Source of the DNA: an uncultured Pseudomonadota bacterium | Lineage (GTDB): Bacteria; Pseudomonadota; Gammaproteobacteria; CAJXQU01 | Assembly (NCBI GenBank): GCA_913058255.1 | Contig: CAJXQU010000022.1 | Span: 1-33,128 of the forward strand | DNA length: 33,128 nucleotides | Direction: 5' to 3' | Shown here: positions 26,167 to 33,128 of the stretch, piece after piece | Numbering within the stretch: position 1 is the stretch's first letter | Layout: each line of letters begins with the position of its first letter | Position numbers and translations under genes: made by a program | The notes under the pieces: generated by a model | The model's input: the letters and a program-made list of their open reading frames with translations, nothing else | Told to the model about the DNA's origin: nothing | The model's database searches: none

Positions 26167-27119
26167 TTTTTTTGTGCCCAGATCGTCATTCTACCGGTTT
26201 GACCAAACAGGCTTAACAACCATGCCAGCGGATACACAGCGACATTCCACAACACGCCTTTTTCAGAAATACCTGAAAGAAATTGATGTAGTCGGCCATT
26301 AGGAAATCGTTCACCTACAACATAACCCAAACTTTCGAACTGACTACCTAGCATACGTTGATGATGGATTTTTTTTAGCTGCCAACCAGAAGCATCAAGG
26401 ACTTTCTCAATTGACTCAGGAGTAAAGTGATAAAGATGTGTCGGCAATTGTAATGCATGCCATCGATCTTTGAATATTTTAAATTCAATTGAATGTGCAT
26501 TCGGAACTGAGATCGCAATCCAACCGTTTGGCTTTGTCCAACCCGCCAGCCTTTTCAAGGCCTCAACAGGTTTATGAAGATGTTCCACAACCATCCAGCC
26601 CGTGATCAGATCAAATGGTTCAGCATAATCATCAACCGTTTCTAAACTGCCTGTTTTAATGGAATAGCCCAGCAAACGCGCTGAATCAGCCGCTTCTTCT
26701 GAAAACTCAATGCCTTCAACTCGCCAGCCTTGTTGAGCCATTTTGTGTAGGTAGCGCCCAGAAGCACAACCGACTTCGAGCATTCTTCCACCTTTCAGTG
26801 ATTCAGGTATACATTCTGTATTAAACCGGATGAAACGCTTTGCGAACCGAGCCATTAAGGAAGGTTTGTTATTCTGATCAGCTACAGACACTTTTGTGCC
26901 TTGATATGGCCCATAATTTTCGGGGTAGTAATAGCCGATTGTTTCTGCCGTCGGCCTAGGATTTGTTCTCATCAGGCCACAAGATTGGCATGTCACCACC
27001 TCAAACTCACCAAGCAAATTATGTAATCGATCGCTACCTTTGAGCACGGCCTTATCACTAGGCTTACAATCCATAGGACAAACAGCACTTTCTAGCTCAA
27101 CTTGTTCAGGCAAACTCAT
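26163..27119 (-). CDS. Class I SAM-dependent methyltransferase with zinc-ribbon-like N-terminus
   Basis: A 318-aa protein with Cys pairs at C14/C18 and C40/C43 (VCPMDC, TCQSCG), likely a zinc ribbon, then RTNPRPTAETIGYYYPENY, and a SAM-binding Rossmann domain: motif I MLEVGCASGRYLHKM, acidic EGIEFS, and LITGWMVVEHLHKPVEAL. The C-terminal PTHLYHFTPESIEKVL is common to this group. It probably methylates a sugar, perhaps the glycan end, which in some systems controls length. Target unproven. Start overlaps the flippase stop by four bases. Confidence 0.88.
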   Translation of the reverse strand: MSLPEQVELESAVCPMDCKPSDKAVLKGSDRLHNLLGEFEVVTCQSCGLMRTNPRPTAETIGYYYPENYGPYQGTKVSVADQNNKPSLMARFAKRFIRFNTECIPESLKGGRMLEVGCASGRYLHKMAQQGWRVEGIEFSEEAADSARLLGYSIKTGSLETVDDYAEPFDLITGWMVVEHLHKPVEALKRLAGWTKPNGWIAISVPNAHSIEFKIFKDRWHALQLPTHLYHFTPESIEKVLDASGWQLKKIHHQRMLGSQFESLGYVVGERFPNGRLHQFLSGISEKGVLWNVAVYPLAWLLSLFGQTGRMTIWAQKK

Positions 27120-28600
27120 GGCTCTATGTCCTTAGGTGTCGAAAAAGTACCATGCTGCTTAATATCGCTCCAAATCATCAAAAGGCTTATCAAGCCAACT
27201 ACAAACACTAAAATAAACTTAGCCGGTATGTTTTGTATGTATGAAGCTGCTAATAATACCAAAAGACTGCAGATTATATATATAAAGTGTTTAATCTGAG
27301 CCTGTCGAGCTTCTGGTAATAAACTATTTGCGATCAGAAATAAAACGACCGTATCTATGACAACACGGATCAACCAAACCCAAGCCGCACCGACAATGCC
27401 CAAATGAACCGTCGTATACCAAAGTGCAATGAGATAAAACGGGAGCTCGACCAAATGTAACTTGGCATTTAGATCGGGCCTTCCAGCAGCCTTGATCAAT
27501 GATGAAGGTACAGCTGCCATACAGTTGATAAACACACCAACGATCAATAATCGCAATACAAGGAAACTTTTTTCTGCAAACTCATCGCTCAGCCACATGG
27601 CTAAGCCTTCTTCAGCAAACATATACACCATAATAATGATCGGTAACAGACAAAAAAACGTCAGGGTTTGTCCTCTGTCGAGCAAACCAGCAACTCGCGA
27701 CCGCTGATTAACCAGGCTGGCTGCTAACGCTGGAAACAGCACACCAACTAGCGCACTTGGGAAGATCCATAATTTAGAAACAACTTCATGAGGTGTAACG
27801 TAATATGCAACCGCCGCCATCGAAACAACAGCACCGATGACAAACCGATCAAAATACACCATCACCGGTCCAATCACCCCACTGACCGTCATCCAGCCTC
27901 CAAATGTGATCAAGGGCCGCAAGTGCTCCTTAGCCAGATCCACTTTATGCATCAAAGCTGGCATCGTTTGGAATGAATACTTCAAATAAAACAACCAAGC
28001 CAGCAGCCGGCCTGCTAACAACACCCACATAATAACGACTAGACTAGAAGAGAAAGGTAAAACAAGTAGTGGAGCAATGAAGATCAATACGCCTAATGGG
28101 ATTCTGACCAGATTTATCTTTTTAAACTCTTGATAAGCTTCGAGAATTCCTCGCAGACCCGCCGTCGTGATCACAATAGGTAGACCTAAACAGAGCCAAT
28201 AAAACGAAGTAATGACTTCTTCTTTTAAATGCTCTGGAATTTTCAACAAGGATAAAACTAACCAGGGGGTTAAAAACCACAGGATCACAGCTGCGATCAG
28301 TCCCATCAAAAGCAATAAACTCATACCAGTCCAAACCAGTGGAGCAAGCACTTGCCCCGTCTCGGTTTCTCTTCTCTCGGCTAATAGTTTGGTCAGTGCC
28401 TGCCCGACACCAAAATCAAATAAATTGAAATAACCTAGCACTGCCCATATCAAGGTCAAAACACCAAACCGCTCAAGCCCTAACTCTGCTATAACTAACG
28501 GAACAGCGGCGATGGCAACCAATAACGGTGCAAAAGAACCTAAAACATTCCAGATTACATTACGAGAAAGTGTTGGTGACCGTTTAGCAGAAGTATTCAA
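27116..28600 (-). CDS. wzx: Wzx-like oligosaccharide flippase
   Basis: A 494-aa, strongly hydrophobic protein of the MOP/PST exporter type that turns the lipid-linked oligosaccharide across the inner membrane. The N-terminus SRNVIWNVLGSFAPLLVAIAA followed by ELGLERFGVLTLIWAVLGYFNLFDFGVGQALTKLLAE is typical, and about 12-14 helices can be counted. It uses a TTG start at 28598-28600 with no good Shine-Dalgarno. No in-frame ATG is close. First gene of the leftward operon; the 159 bp before rmlB hold its promoter, which I cannot place firmly. No JUMPstart/ops sequence (GGCGGTAG) is seen. Confidence 0.9.
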   Translation of the reverse strand: MNTSAKRSPTLSRNVIWNVLGSFAPLLVAIAAVPLVIAELGLERFGVLTLIWAVLGYFNLFDFGVGQALTKLLAERRETETGQVLAPLVWTGMSLLLLMGLIAAVILWFLTPWLVLSLLKIPEHLKEEVITSFYWLCLGLPIVITTAGLRGILEAYQEFKKINLVRIPLGVLIFIAPLLVLPFSSSLVVIMWVLLAGRLLAWLFYLKYSFQTMPALMHKVDLAKEHLRPLITFGGWMTVSGVIGPVMVYFDRFVIGAVVSMAAVAYYVTPHEVVSKLWIFPSALVGVLFPALAASLVNQRSRVAGLLDRGQTLTFFCLLPIIIMVYMFAEEGLAMWLSDEFAEKSFLVLRLLIVGVFINCMAAVPSSLIKAAGRPDLNAKLHLVELPFYLIALWYTTVHLGIVGAAWVWLIRVVIDTVVLFLIANSLLPEARQAQIKHFIYIICSLLVLLAASYIQNIPAKFILVFVVGLISLLMIWSDIKQHGTFSTPKDIEP

Positions 28601-28759
28601 GTATTTATAGTCTTAAGTTTATGTCGATTTACAGTCATTTACAGAAAGAAGTTCTTGAGTAACAACCCTGCAATTGTTAAGGTTGCAGCATCATTTTGAC
28701 GCTTATTCTACAATGAAATCAATATACATTTCTGCGCGCACTTTCAGGTTTCTAATTTT

Positions 28760-29806
28760 ATGATCTTAATCACTGGTGGAGCTGGTTTTATCGGCTCAAA
28801 CTTTGTCTTGGACTGGCTCTCTGAAAATGATGAACCTATCATCAATCTCGATCTTCTAACTTATGCTGGCAATCTTCAAAGCCTAGCCACACTCGATAAC
28901 AATGATCAACATACTTTTATTAAAGGTGATATCGGTGATCGAGAGCTGATCACGTCTCTATTGAATGAGCATAAGCCTCGTGCGGTGATCAACTTTGCGG
29001 CTGAAAGCCATGTTGATCGTTCGATTCATGGGCCTGAAGATTTTATCCTCACCAATGTAAATGGGACTTTTAATCTTATAGATGAGGTTAAGCGCTACTG
29101 GAAAGACTTGCCTGAAGATAAAAAACAGGCCTTCCGCTTCCTGCATGTATCAACGGATGAAGTCTATGGTTCACTTGAAAAGACGGATCCCGCTTTTTCT
29201 GAAACCACTGCATATGCGCCGAACAGCCCTTACTCGGCTTCAAAAGCCGCTTCTGATCATCTAGTCAGAGCCTATCACCACACTTATGGCTTGCCTACGC
29301 TGACAACAAACTGTTCAAACAACTATGGCCCGCAGCAGTTTCCTGAAAAACTGATCCCGCTCGTTTTATTAAATGCCTTAGCTGGGAAAGATCTGCCTAT
29401 TTATGGCGATGGACAAAATATTCGTGACTGGTTATATGTCGGCGATCACTGCTCTGCTATTCGCGCTGTTTTAGAAAAAGGTAGGGTCGGTGAAGTTTAT
29501 AACATCGGTGGCAACAGCGAAAAAACCAATCTTGATGTTGTGCATACCATTTGCTCTATTCTTGACGAGAGACGACCCGCCGATAAGCCATATGCTGAAC
29601 TCATCACTTATGTCACTGATCGCCTGGGCCATGATCGGCGTTATGCTATCGACGCAAATAAGATTGAAACTGAAATTGGCTGGACACCGACAGAAAGTTT
29701 TGAGACAGGCATCAAAAAAACAGTTGACTGGTATTTATCAAACAGTGACTGGACTGATAATGTAACAAGCGGTGCTTATAAAAGCTGGATCAACAAAAAC
29801 TACTAA
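28760..29806 (+). CDS. rmlB: dTDP-glucose 4,6-dehydratase RmlB
   Basis: RmlB turns dTDP-D-glucose into dTDP-4-keto-6-deoxy-D-glucose, the second step to dTDP-L-rhamnose. The 348-aa SDR protein has TGGAGFIG (residues 5-12), HVDRSIHGP, the catalytic T-D-E of [20 protein letters not shown] with the Tyr/Lys pair, [13 protein letters not shown] and [13 protein letters not shown]. All present. It starts the rightward rmlBACD operon, divergent from wzx; the ATG at 28760 is preceded by a weak AGGTT. A promoter is expected in 28601-28759 (TTGACG at about 28697 is a possible -35). Confidence 0.98.
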   Translation: MILITGGAGFIGSNFVLDWLSENDEPIINLDLLTYAGNLQSLATLDNNDQHTFIKGDIGDRELITSLLNEHKPRAVINFAAESHVDRSIHGPEDFILTNVNGTFNLIDEVKRYWKDLPEDKKQAFRFLHVSTDEVYGSLEKTDPAFSETTAYAPNSPYSASKAASDHLVRAYHHTYGLPTLTTNCSNNYGPQQFPEKLIPLVLLNALAGKDLPIYGDGQNIRDWLYVGDHCSAIRAVLEKGRVGEVYNIGGNSEKTNLDVVHTICSILDERRPADKPYAELITYVTDRLGHDRRYAIDANKIETEIGWTPTESFETGIKKTVDWYLSNSDWTDNVTSGAYKSWINKNY

Positions 29807-29820
29807 ACAAAGGAAAATTC

Positions 29821-30699
29821 ATGAAGGGAATTATTCTAGCAGGTGGCTCAGGAACTCGACTCTACCCTGTCACCCAAGTTGTTTCAAAACAACTATTACC
29901 AATCTACGACAAGCCAATGATCTACTATTCTCTCAGCACCTTAATGCTGGCTGGAATTACTGAGATTTTGATCATATCAACACCACAGGACACACCTCGA
30001 TTCGAACAACTCTTGGGTGATGGAAGTCATCTCGGTATCAGCTTGAAGTATGCGGAACAGCCTTCACCGGATGGCCTCGCTCAAGCGTTTATCATTGGTA
30101 AAGAGTTTATCGGCTCGGATAATGTCGCACTTATCTTGGGCGATAATATTTTCTATGGTCACGACTTCCAGGCTGAATTAGAAAAGGCAGCGAAAAAACC
30201 TAACGGCGCAACGGTTTTCGCCTATCGGGTTAACGATCCGGAACATTACGGGGTTGTCGAATTCGACGATCAAGGAACCGCTATCAGCCTTGAAGAAAAA
30301 CCACTAAAACCTAAATCGAGCTATGCCGTTACGGGACTTTATTTTTATGATAATCAAGTCATAGAAATTGCTGAGAGTATCAAACCATCCGATCGTGGTG
30401 AGCTAGAAATAACAGACGTTAATAGGATCTATTTAGAAAAACAACAACTCGAAGTTTCTATGTTAAGTCGAGGTTATGCATGGTTAGACACAGGCACACA
30501 TGAGTCTCTACTAGAAGCATCAGCCTTTATTGAAACGATAGAGCGTAGACAAGGTTTAAAAGTTGCCTGCCCTGAAGAAATCGCTTGGCGACTAGGACAT
30601 ATTTCCTCTGAACAGTTAAAAAAATTAGCCATGCCTTTAGCTAAAAATGGCTACGGTCAATACCTGCTGAATATACTAGAAGAAAAACTTCTCAAATGA
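29821..30699 (+). CDS. rmlA: Glucose-1-phosphate thymidylyltransferase RmlA
   Basis: RmlA makes dTDP-glucose from dTTP and glucose-1-phosphate, the first step. The 292-aa protein has the nucleotidyltransferase signature [50 protein letters not shown] (metal Asp), EKP...[22 protein letters not shown] and [13 protein letters not shown]. Complete, standard length. AAAGGA lies seven to eight bases before ATG. Fourteen bases after rmlB; its stop overlaps the rmlC ATG (ATGA). Confidence 0.98.
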   Translation: MKGIILAGGSGTRLYPVTQVVSKQLLPIYDKPMIYYSLSTLMLAGITEILIISTPQDTPRFEQLLGDGSHLGISLKYAEQPSPDGLAQAFIIGKEFIGSDNVALILGDNIFYGHDFQAELEKAAKKPNGATVFAYRVNDPEHYGVVEFDDQGTAISLEEKPLKPKSSYAVTGLYFYDNQVIEIAESIKPSDRGELEITDVNRIYLEKQQLEVSMLSRGYAWLDTGTHESLLEASAFIETIERRQGLKVACPEEIAWRLGHISSEQLKKLAMPLAKNGYGQYLLNILEEKLLK

Positions 30700-31256
30700 A
30701 AATTATCGAAACAACCATACCCGAGGTTTGCATTATAGAACCCTCTGTTTTTGGTGATGAGCGTGGCTTTTTTTTCGAAAGCTACAATGAAAAAGTCTTC
30801 ATGGAACACATCAAAGAAACATCTGGATTAGATCTTAACTTCGTCCAAGATAATCACTCTCGTTCCAGTAAAAATGTCTTGCGTGGCTTACATTATCAAA
30901 TCAAGCAGGCCCAAGGAAAGTTAGTCAGGGTTGTTTCTGGTGAAGTGCTGGATATTGCTGTTGATATGCGAAAAAGCTCACCAACGTTTGGTAAGTGGGT
31001 CGGTGAAAATCTCTCTGCTGAAAATAAAAAAATGTTCTGGGTACCACCAGGCTTTGCGCATGGCTTTGTAGTGTTGTCAGAGTCAGCAGACTTTCTATAT
31101 AAAACTACAGATTACTATGCTCCTGAACATGAACGAACACTAGCTTGGGATGAGGCGAGCCTTGATATCGATTGGCAGTTAAATGGAGAGACACCAACAC
31201 TTTCAGAAAAAGACAAAATCGGTAAATCACTAGATGAGTGCGAGACTTACGCATGA
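30696..31256 (+). CDS. rmlC: dTDP-4-dehydrorhamnose 3,5-epimerase RmlC
   Basis: RmlC epimerises C3 and C5 of the 4-keto sugar. The 186-aa cupin has [34 protein letters not shown] with the catalytic His, [36 protein letters not shown], the Tyr-rich [12 protein letters not shown], and [17 protein letters not shown]. All usual blocks present and length standard. It overlaps rmlA and rmlD by four bases each. Confidence 0.98.
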   Translation: MKIIETTIPEVCIIEPSVFGDERGFFFESYNEKVFMEHIKETSGLDLNFVQDNHSRSSKNVLRGLHYQIKQAQGKLVRVVSGEVLDIAVDMRKSSPTFGKWVGENLSAENKKMFWVPPGFAHGFVVLSESADFLYKTTDYYAPEHERTLAWDEASLDIDWQLNGETPTLSEKDKIGKSLDECETYA

Positions 31257-32146
31257 CAACTATATTGCTAACAGGAAAAAATGGTCAGCTTGGCTGGGAA
31301 CTACAACGAACACTATCATCTCTCGGTCATGTTGTTGCGTTTGATCGTGCAACACTCGACCTAGCCGATCATAAAAATCTACGGGCAACCATTCAAGAAA
31401 TAAAACCTGATCTCATCGTAAATGCAGCCGCTTATACTGCTGTAGATAAAGCAGAAACAGAGCGAAAACTAGCTACCTCAATTAATACTCATGCGCCAGA
31501 AATCATGGCAGAAGAAGCAAAAAAACTTGGCTCTGCTTTGATACACTACTCTACAGATTACGTTTTTGATGGTACTAAGCAAACAGCTTACGTAGAAACA
31601 GATCGAACTAACCCGCAAAATGTTTATGGTGAAACTAAACTCAATGGTGAACTAGCAATCCAAAGCTACGACATTCCTCATTATATATTTAGAACTAGTT
31701 GGGTTTATGCGGCACGTGGTCATAATTTTTTGCTGTCCATGCTGCGGTTAATGCAAGAACGAGACAGCCTAAACATTGTAGACGATCAATTTGGCTCCCC
31801 TACTTGGAGTAGAGATATATCAAGCATCACCAGTTATATACTGGCTCAATCATTGGACAATAAAGGCCTTGAGTTAGGCATTATGAAAGAGACCTCAGGG
31901 CTCTACCACCTAACCTCAAGAGGCCGAACCAGTTGGTGTGATTTCGCGAGACAAATTCTGGCGAAATGTTCATCACAACAAAAAGAGCACTCTTTTCAGA
32001 TTAGTGGTATACCTTCTTCAGAATACCCTGCTCCGGCCAAAAGACCGATGAATTCTAAACTATCTACCCTGAAGTTAAATAATTCCTTTGGAATAATCTG
32101 CCCTCACTGGACAGAGTCTCTAGAACTTTGTATCCAAGATGTTTAA
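31253..32146 (+). CDS. rmlD: dTDP-4-dehydrorhamnose reductase RmlD
   Basis: RmlD reduces the 4-keto group with NAD(P)H to give dTDP-L-rhamnose. With the ATG at 31253, which overlaps the rmlC stop as ATGA, the protein is 297 aa and starts [17 protein letters not shown], the normal start with the GxxGxxG loop. A GTG at 31238 would add five unneeded residues. It has NAAAYTAVDKAE, STDYVFDGT, VYGETKLNGE (Tyr and Lys of the SDR pair), RTSWVYA, DQFGSPTW and a C-terminal RPMNSKLST. It ends the rml operon, giving the order B-A-C-D. No clear terminator follows. Confidence 0.97.
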   Translation: MTTILLTGKNGQLGWELQRTLSSLGHVVAFDRATLDLADHKNLRATIQEIKPDLIVNAAAYTAVDKAETERKLATSINTHAPEIMAEEAKKLGSALIHYSTDYVFDGTKQTAYVETDRTNPQNVYGETKLNGELAIQSYDIPHYIFRTSWVYAARGHNFLLSMLRLMQERDSLNIVDDQFGSPTWSRDISSITSYILAQSLDNKGLELGIMKETSGLYHLTSRGRTSWCDFARQILAKCSSQQKEHSFQISGIPSSEYPAPAKRPMNSKLSTLKLNNSFGIICPHWTESLELCIQDV

Positions 32147-32234
32147 GCTCCCTAAACACCCCCTTATATTTTCAGGAAATTATCCTTAACTTTGCTGACC
32201 CGATAAAACATTCACGCTTCTTCACAAAAAACTA

Positions 32235-32264
32235 TTGTTTATGATCAAGCTTCTAAAGTAATAT
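32235..32264 (+). promoter_or_regulatory. Candidate promoter of the right-edge secreted-protein gene
   Basis: TTGTTT (32235-32240) and TAATAT (32259-32264) are 18 bases apart, each near the sigma-70 pattern. About 47 bases separate the -10 from the ATG, leaving a short leader that carries AGGGAG. The rest of 32147-32311 shows no gene. Confidence 0.4.
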
Positions 32265-32311
32265 TCCCTCACTCATCAACAAAACCAAAATTTTAATAGG
32301 GAGTATTAAAC

Positions 32312-33128
32312 ATGGTTTCCTTACGACTTTTTTTCTTAATTTCTTTTTTATCCGCCTCAAGCTTGAGCTTCGCTGAATCTTTAGAGTCTCCAAACTCAGT
32401 TGCATTAACCTCCGAATATCTGCCGCTTATACCCGGAAATAGTTGGCGGTACAGAGTCAATGAAGCTAATCCCGTCGCCGTTAAAGAATATACACATACC
32501 GTTCAGCACCAGACTCACTCTATCAATGGTATAGAGGCGGTCACTTTTACAAGCTCTACTACTGCAGAAGATCCTGTATATTCTTACTTCACAAACGACT
32601 CAAATGGACTAAGAGCCCATGGTGGCACATTTCTAGACGAGAATAACCAACCAATAGAAGGTAGGTACAGTCCTCCAATGACATTCCTAGGCCCTCAACT
32701 TATCGTAGGTCAAACCCAAACCAGCTCTGGAACAATTGAATCCGACAACATAAGACCAGAAGATGAGCTTACAATGGAGTATTCATATAGCTCAACCGTC
32801 CTTGGAACAGAAACAGTAACAGTAACAGCAGGTACATTCGCAACGATAAAAGTACAAGATCGCACAACCAGAAAAATTCTTCATCAAGGTATTGTCGTCT
32901 ATGAATATTACTACATTGATACTTCTTGGCTGGCTAAAAATGTCGGTATTGTAAAGGCCACATCCGAAGATGATGAGGGCTTTATTGATTATAGTGAACT
33001 ACTGAGTACGTCTTTCACAGCTCCACCAAGCGGCTCCAATATAAAAACCGACTTCGATGGCGATGGCAAAGCTGACATTCTTTGGCGTAATGGTAGTACC
33101 GGACAAAATTATCTGTACCTGATGGATG
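32312..33128 (+). CDS. Secreted FG-GAP/VCBS-like repeat protein (3' end outside window)
   Basis: From ATG at 32312 (AGGGAG eight bases upstream) the frame is open for 272 codons to the window edge. The first 21 residues are a signal peptide (MVSLRLFFLISFLSASSLSFA, cut about A21). Then comes a beta-rich region of about 200 residues with LPLIPGNSWRYRV and TFATIKVQD, resembling poorly characterised exported domains, and finally TDFDGDGKADILWRNGSTG (246-264), the start of an FG-GAP/VCBS-like repeat with D247, D249, D251 and D255 able to bind calcium. More repeats are likely beyond the window. It lies just outside the rml operon and is probably exported, perhaps by the T2SS here. Role unknown. Confidence 0.85.
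   Translation, partial: MVSLRLFFLISFLSASSLSFAESLESPNSVALTSEYLPLIPGNSWRYRVNEANPVAVKEYTHTVQHQTHSINGIEAVTFTSSTTAEDPVYSYFTNDSNGLRAHGGTFLDENNQPIEGRYSPPMTFLGPQLIVGQTQTSSGTIESDNIRPEDELTMEYSYSSTVLGTETVTVTAGTFATIKVQDRTTRKILHQGIVVYEYYYIDTSWLAKNVGIVKATSEDDEGFIDYSELLSTSFTAPPSGSNIKTDFDGDGKADILWRNGSTGQNYLYLMD

Noticed and set aside
28601-28759. JUMPstart/ops (RfaH) element before the polysaccharide operons
   Set aside because: No GGCGGTAG-type ops core is present on either strand in this intergenic stretch.
31238-31252. RmlD start at GTG 31238
   Set aside because: The ATG at 31253 overlaps the rmlC stop as ATGA, like the other junctions here, and gives the normal RmlD N-terminus.

Overview
The window looks like a chromosomal segment of a moderately AT-rich gammaproteobacterium, probably a marine or environmental relative of the Pseudomonadales/Oceanospirillales. 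This rests on protein families and gene order only. Coding density is high, and I see no insertion sequence, phage gene or CRISPR array.

Left part (1-12051): a divergent pair. On the minus strand is the 5' part of a secreted multidomain protein (TTG start at 1120, signal peptide, DNRLRE-like and Ig-like domains, and the start of a second copy of the first domain). It runs off the left edge and carries an exact 55-bp direct repeat. On the plus strand is a compact type II secretion (T2SS) operon in the order gspG-H-D-E-F-I-J-K-L-M-N. It resembles the Xanthomonas Xps type: GspL is PilN-like, GspM is of the short 'b' type, and the GspC role falls to a short GspN/XpsN-like protein. GspD has a lipobox. 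No prepilin peptidase is present, so it must be encoded elsewhere.

Middle part (12052-17143): a convergent DUF3391/HD-GYP protein with two altered signature positions, then uvrB (minus), a class I aminotransferase (plus) and a tRNA-Asn(GUU) with a near-consensus promoter and a strong intrinsic terminator. Past the tRNA is a 46-nt imperfect hairpin.

Right part (17144-32146): an O-antigen/surface-polysaccharide locus in two divergent operons. Leftward from 28600: wzx flippase, methyltransferase, two GT4 glycosyltransferases, an AsnB-type amidotransferase, a third GT4 enzyme, a WbpL-like initiating phosphosugar transferase, a WbpM-like 4,6-dehydratase, and galU. Rightward from 28760: rmlB-A-C-D for dTDP-L-rhamnose. 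Together these predict a lipid-linked oligosaccharide made from one HexNAc-derived primer sugar and about three further sugars, including rhamnose and possibly an amidated uronic acid. The 4-keto reductase, uronate-forming dehydrogenase, O-antigen polymerase, chain-length regulator and ligase are not in the window. The neighbourhood uvrB / aminotransferase / tRNA-Asn / wbpM / wbpL matches, from memory, the end of the Pseudomonas aeruginosa O-antigen locus.

Right edge (32147-33128): a promoter-like region and the 5' part of another signal-peptide protein that reaches an FG-GAP/VCBS-like calcium-binding repeat before the window ends. This and the protein at the left edge are plausible T2SS cargo, but that is inference. 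I found no clearly undescribed system. The most unusual points are the gene order and composition of the T2SS, the repeat-bearing secreted protein beside it, the altered HD-GYP protein, and a sugar pathway with missing steps.
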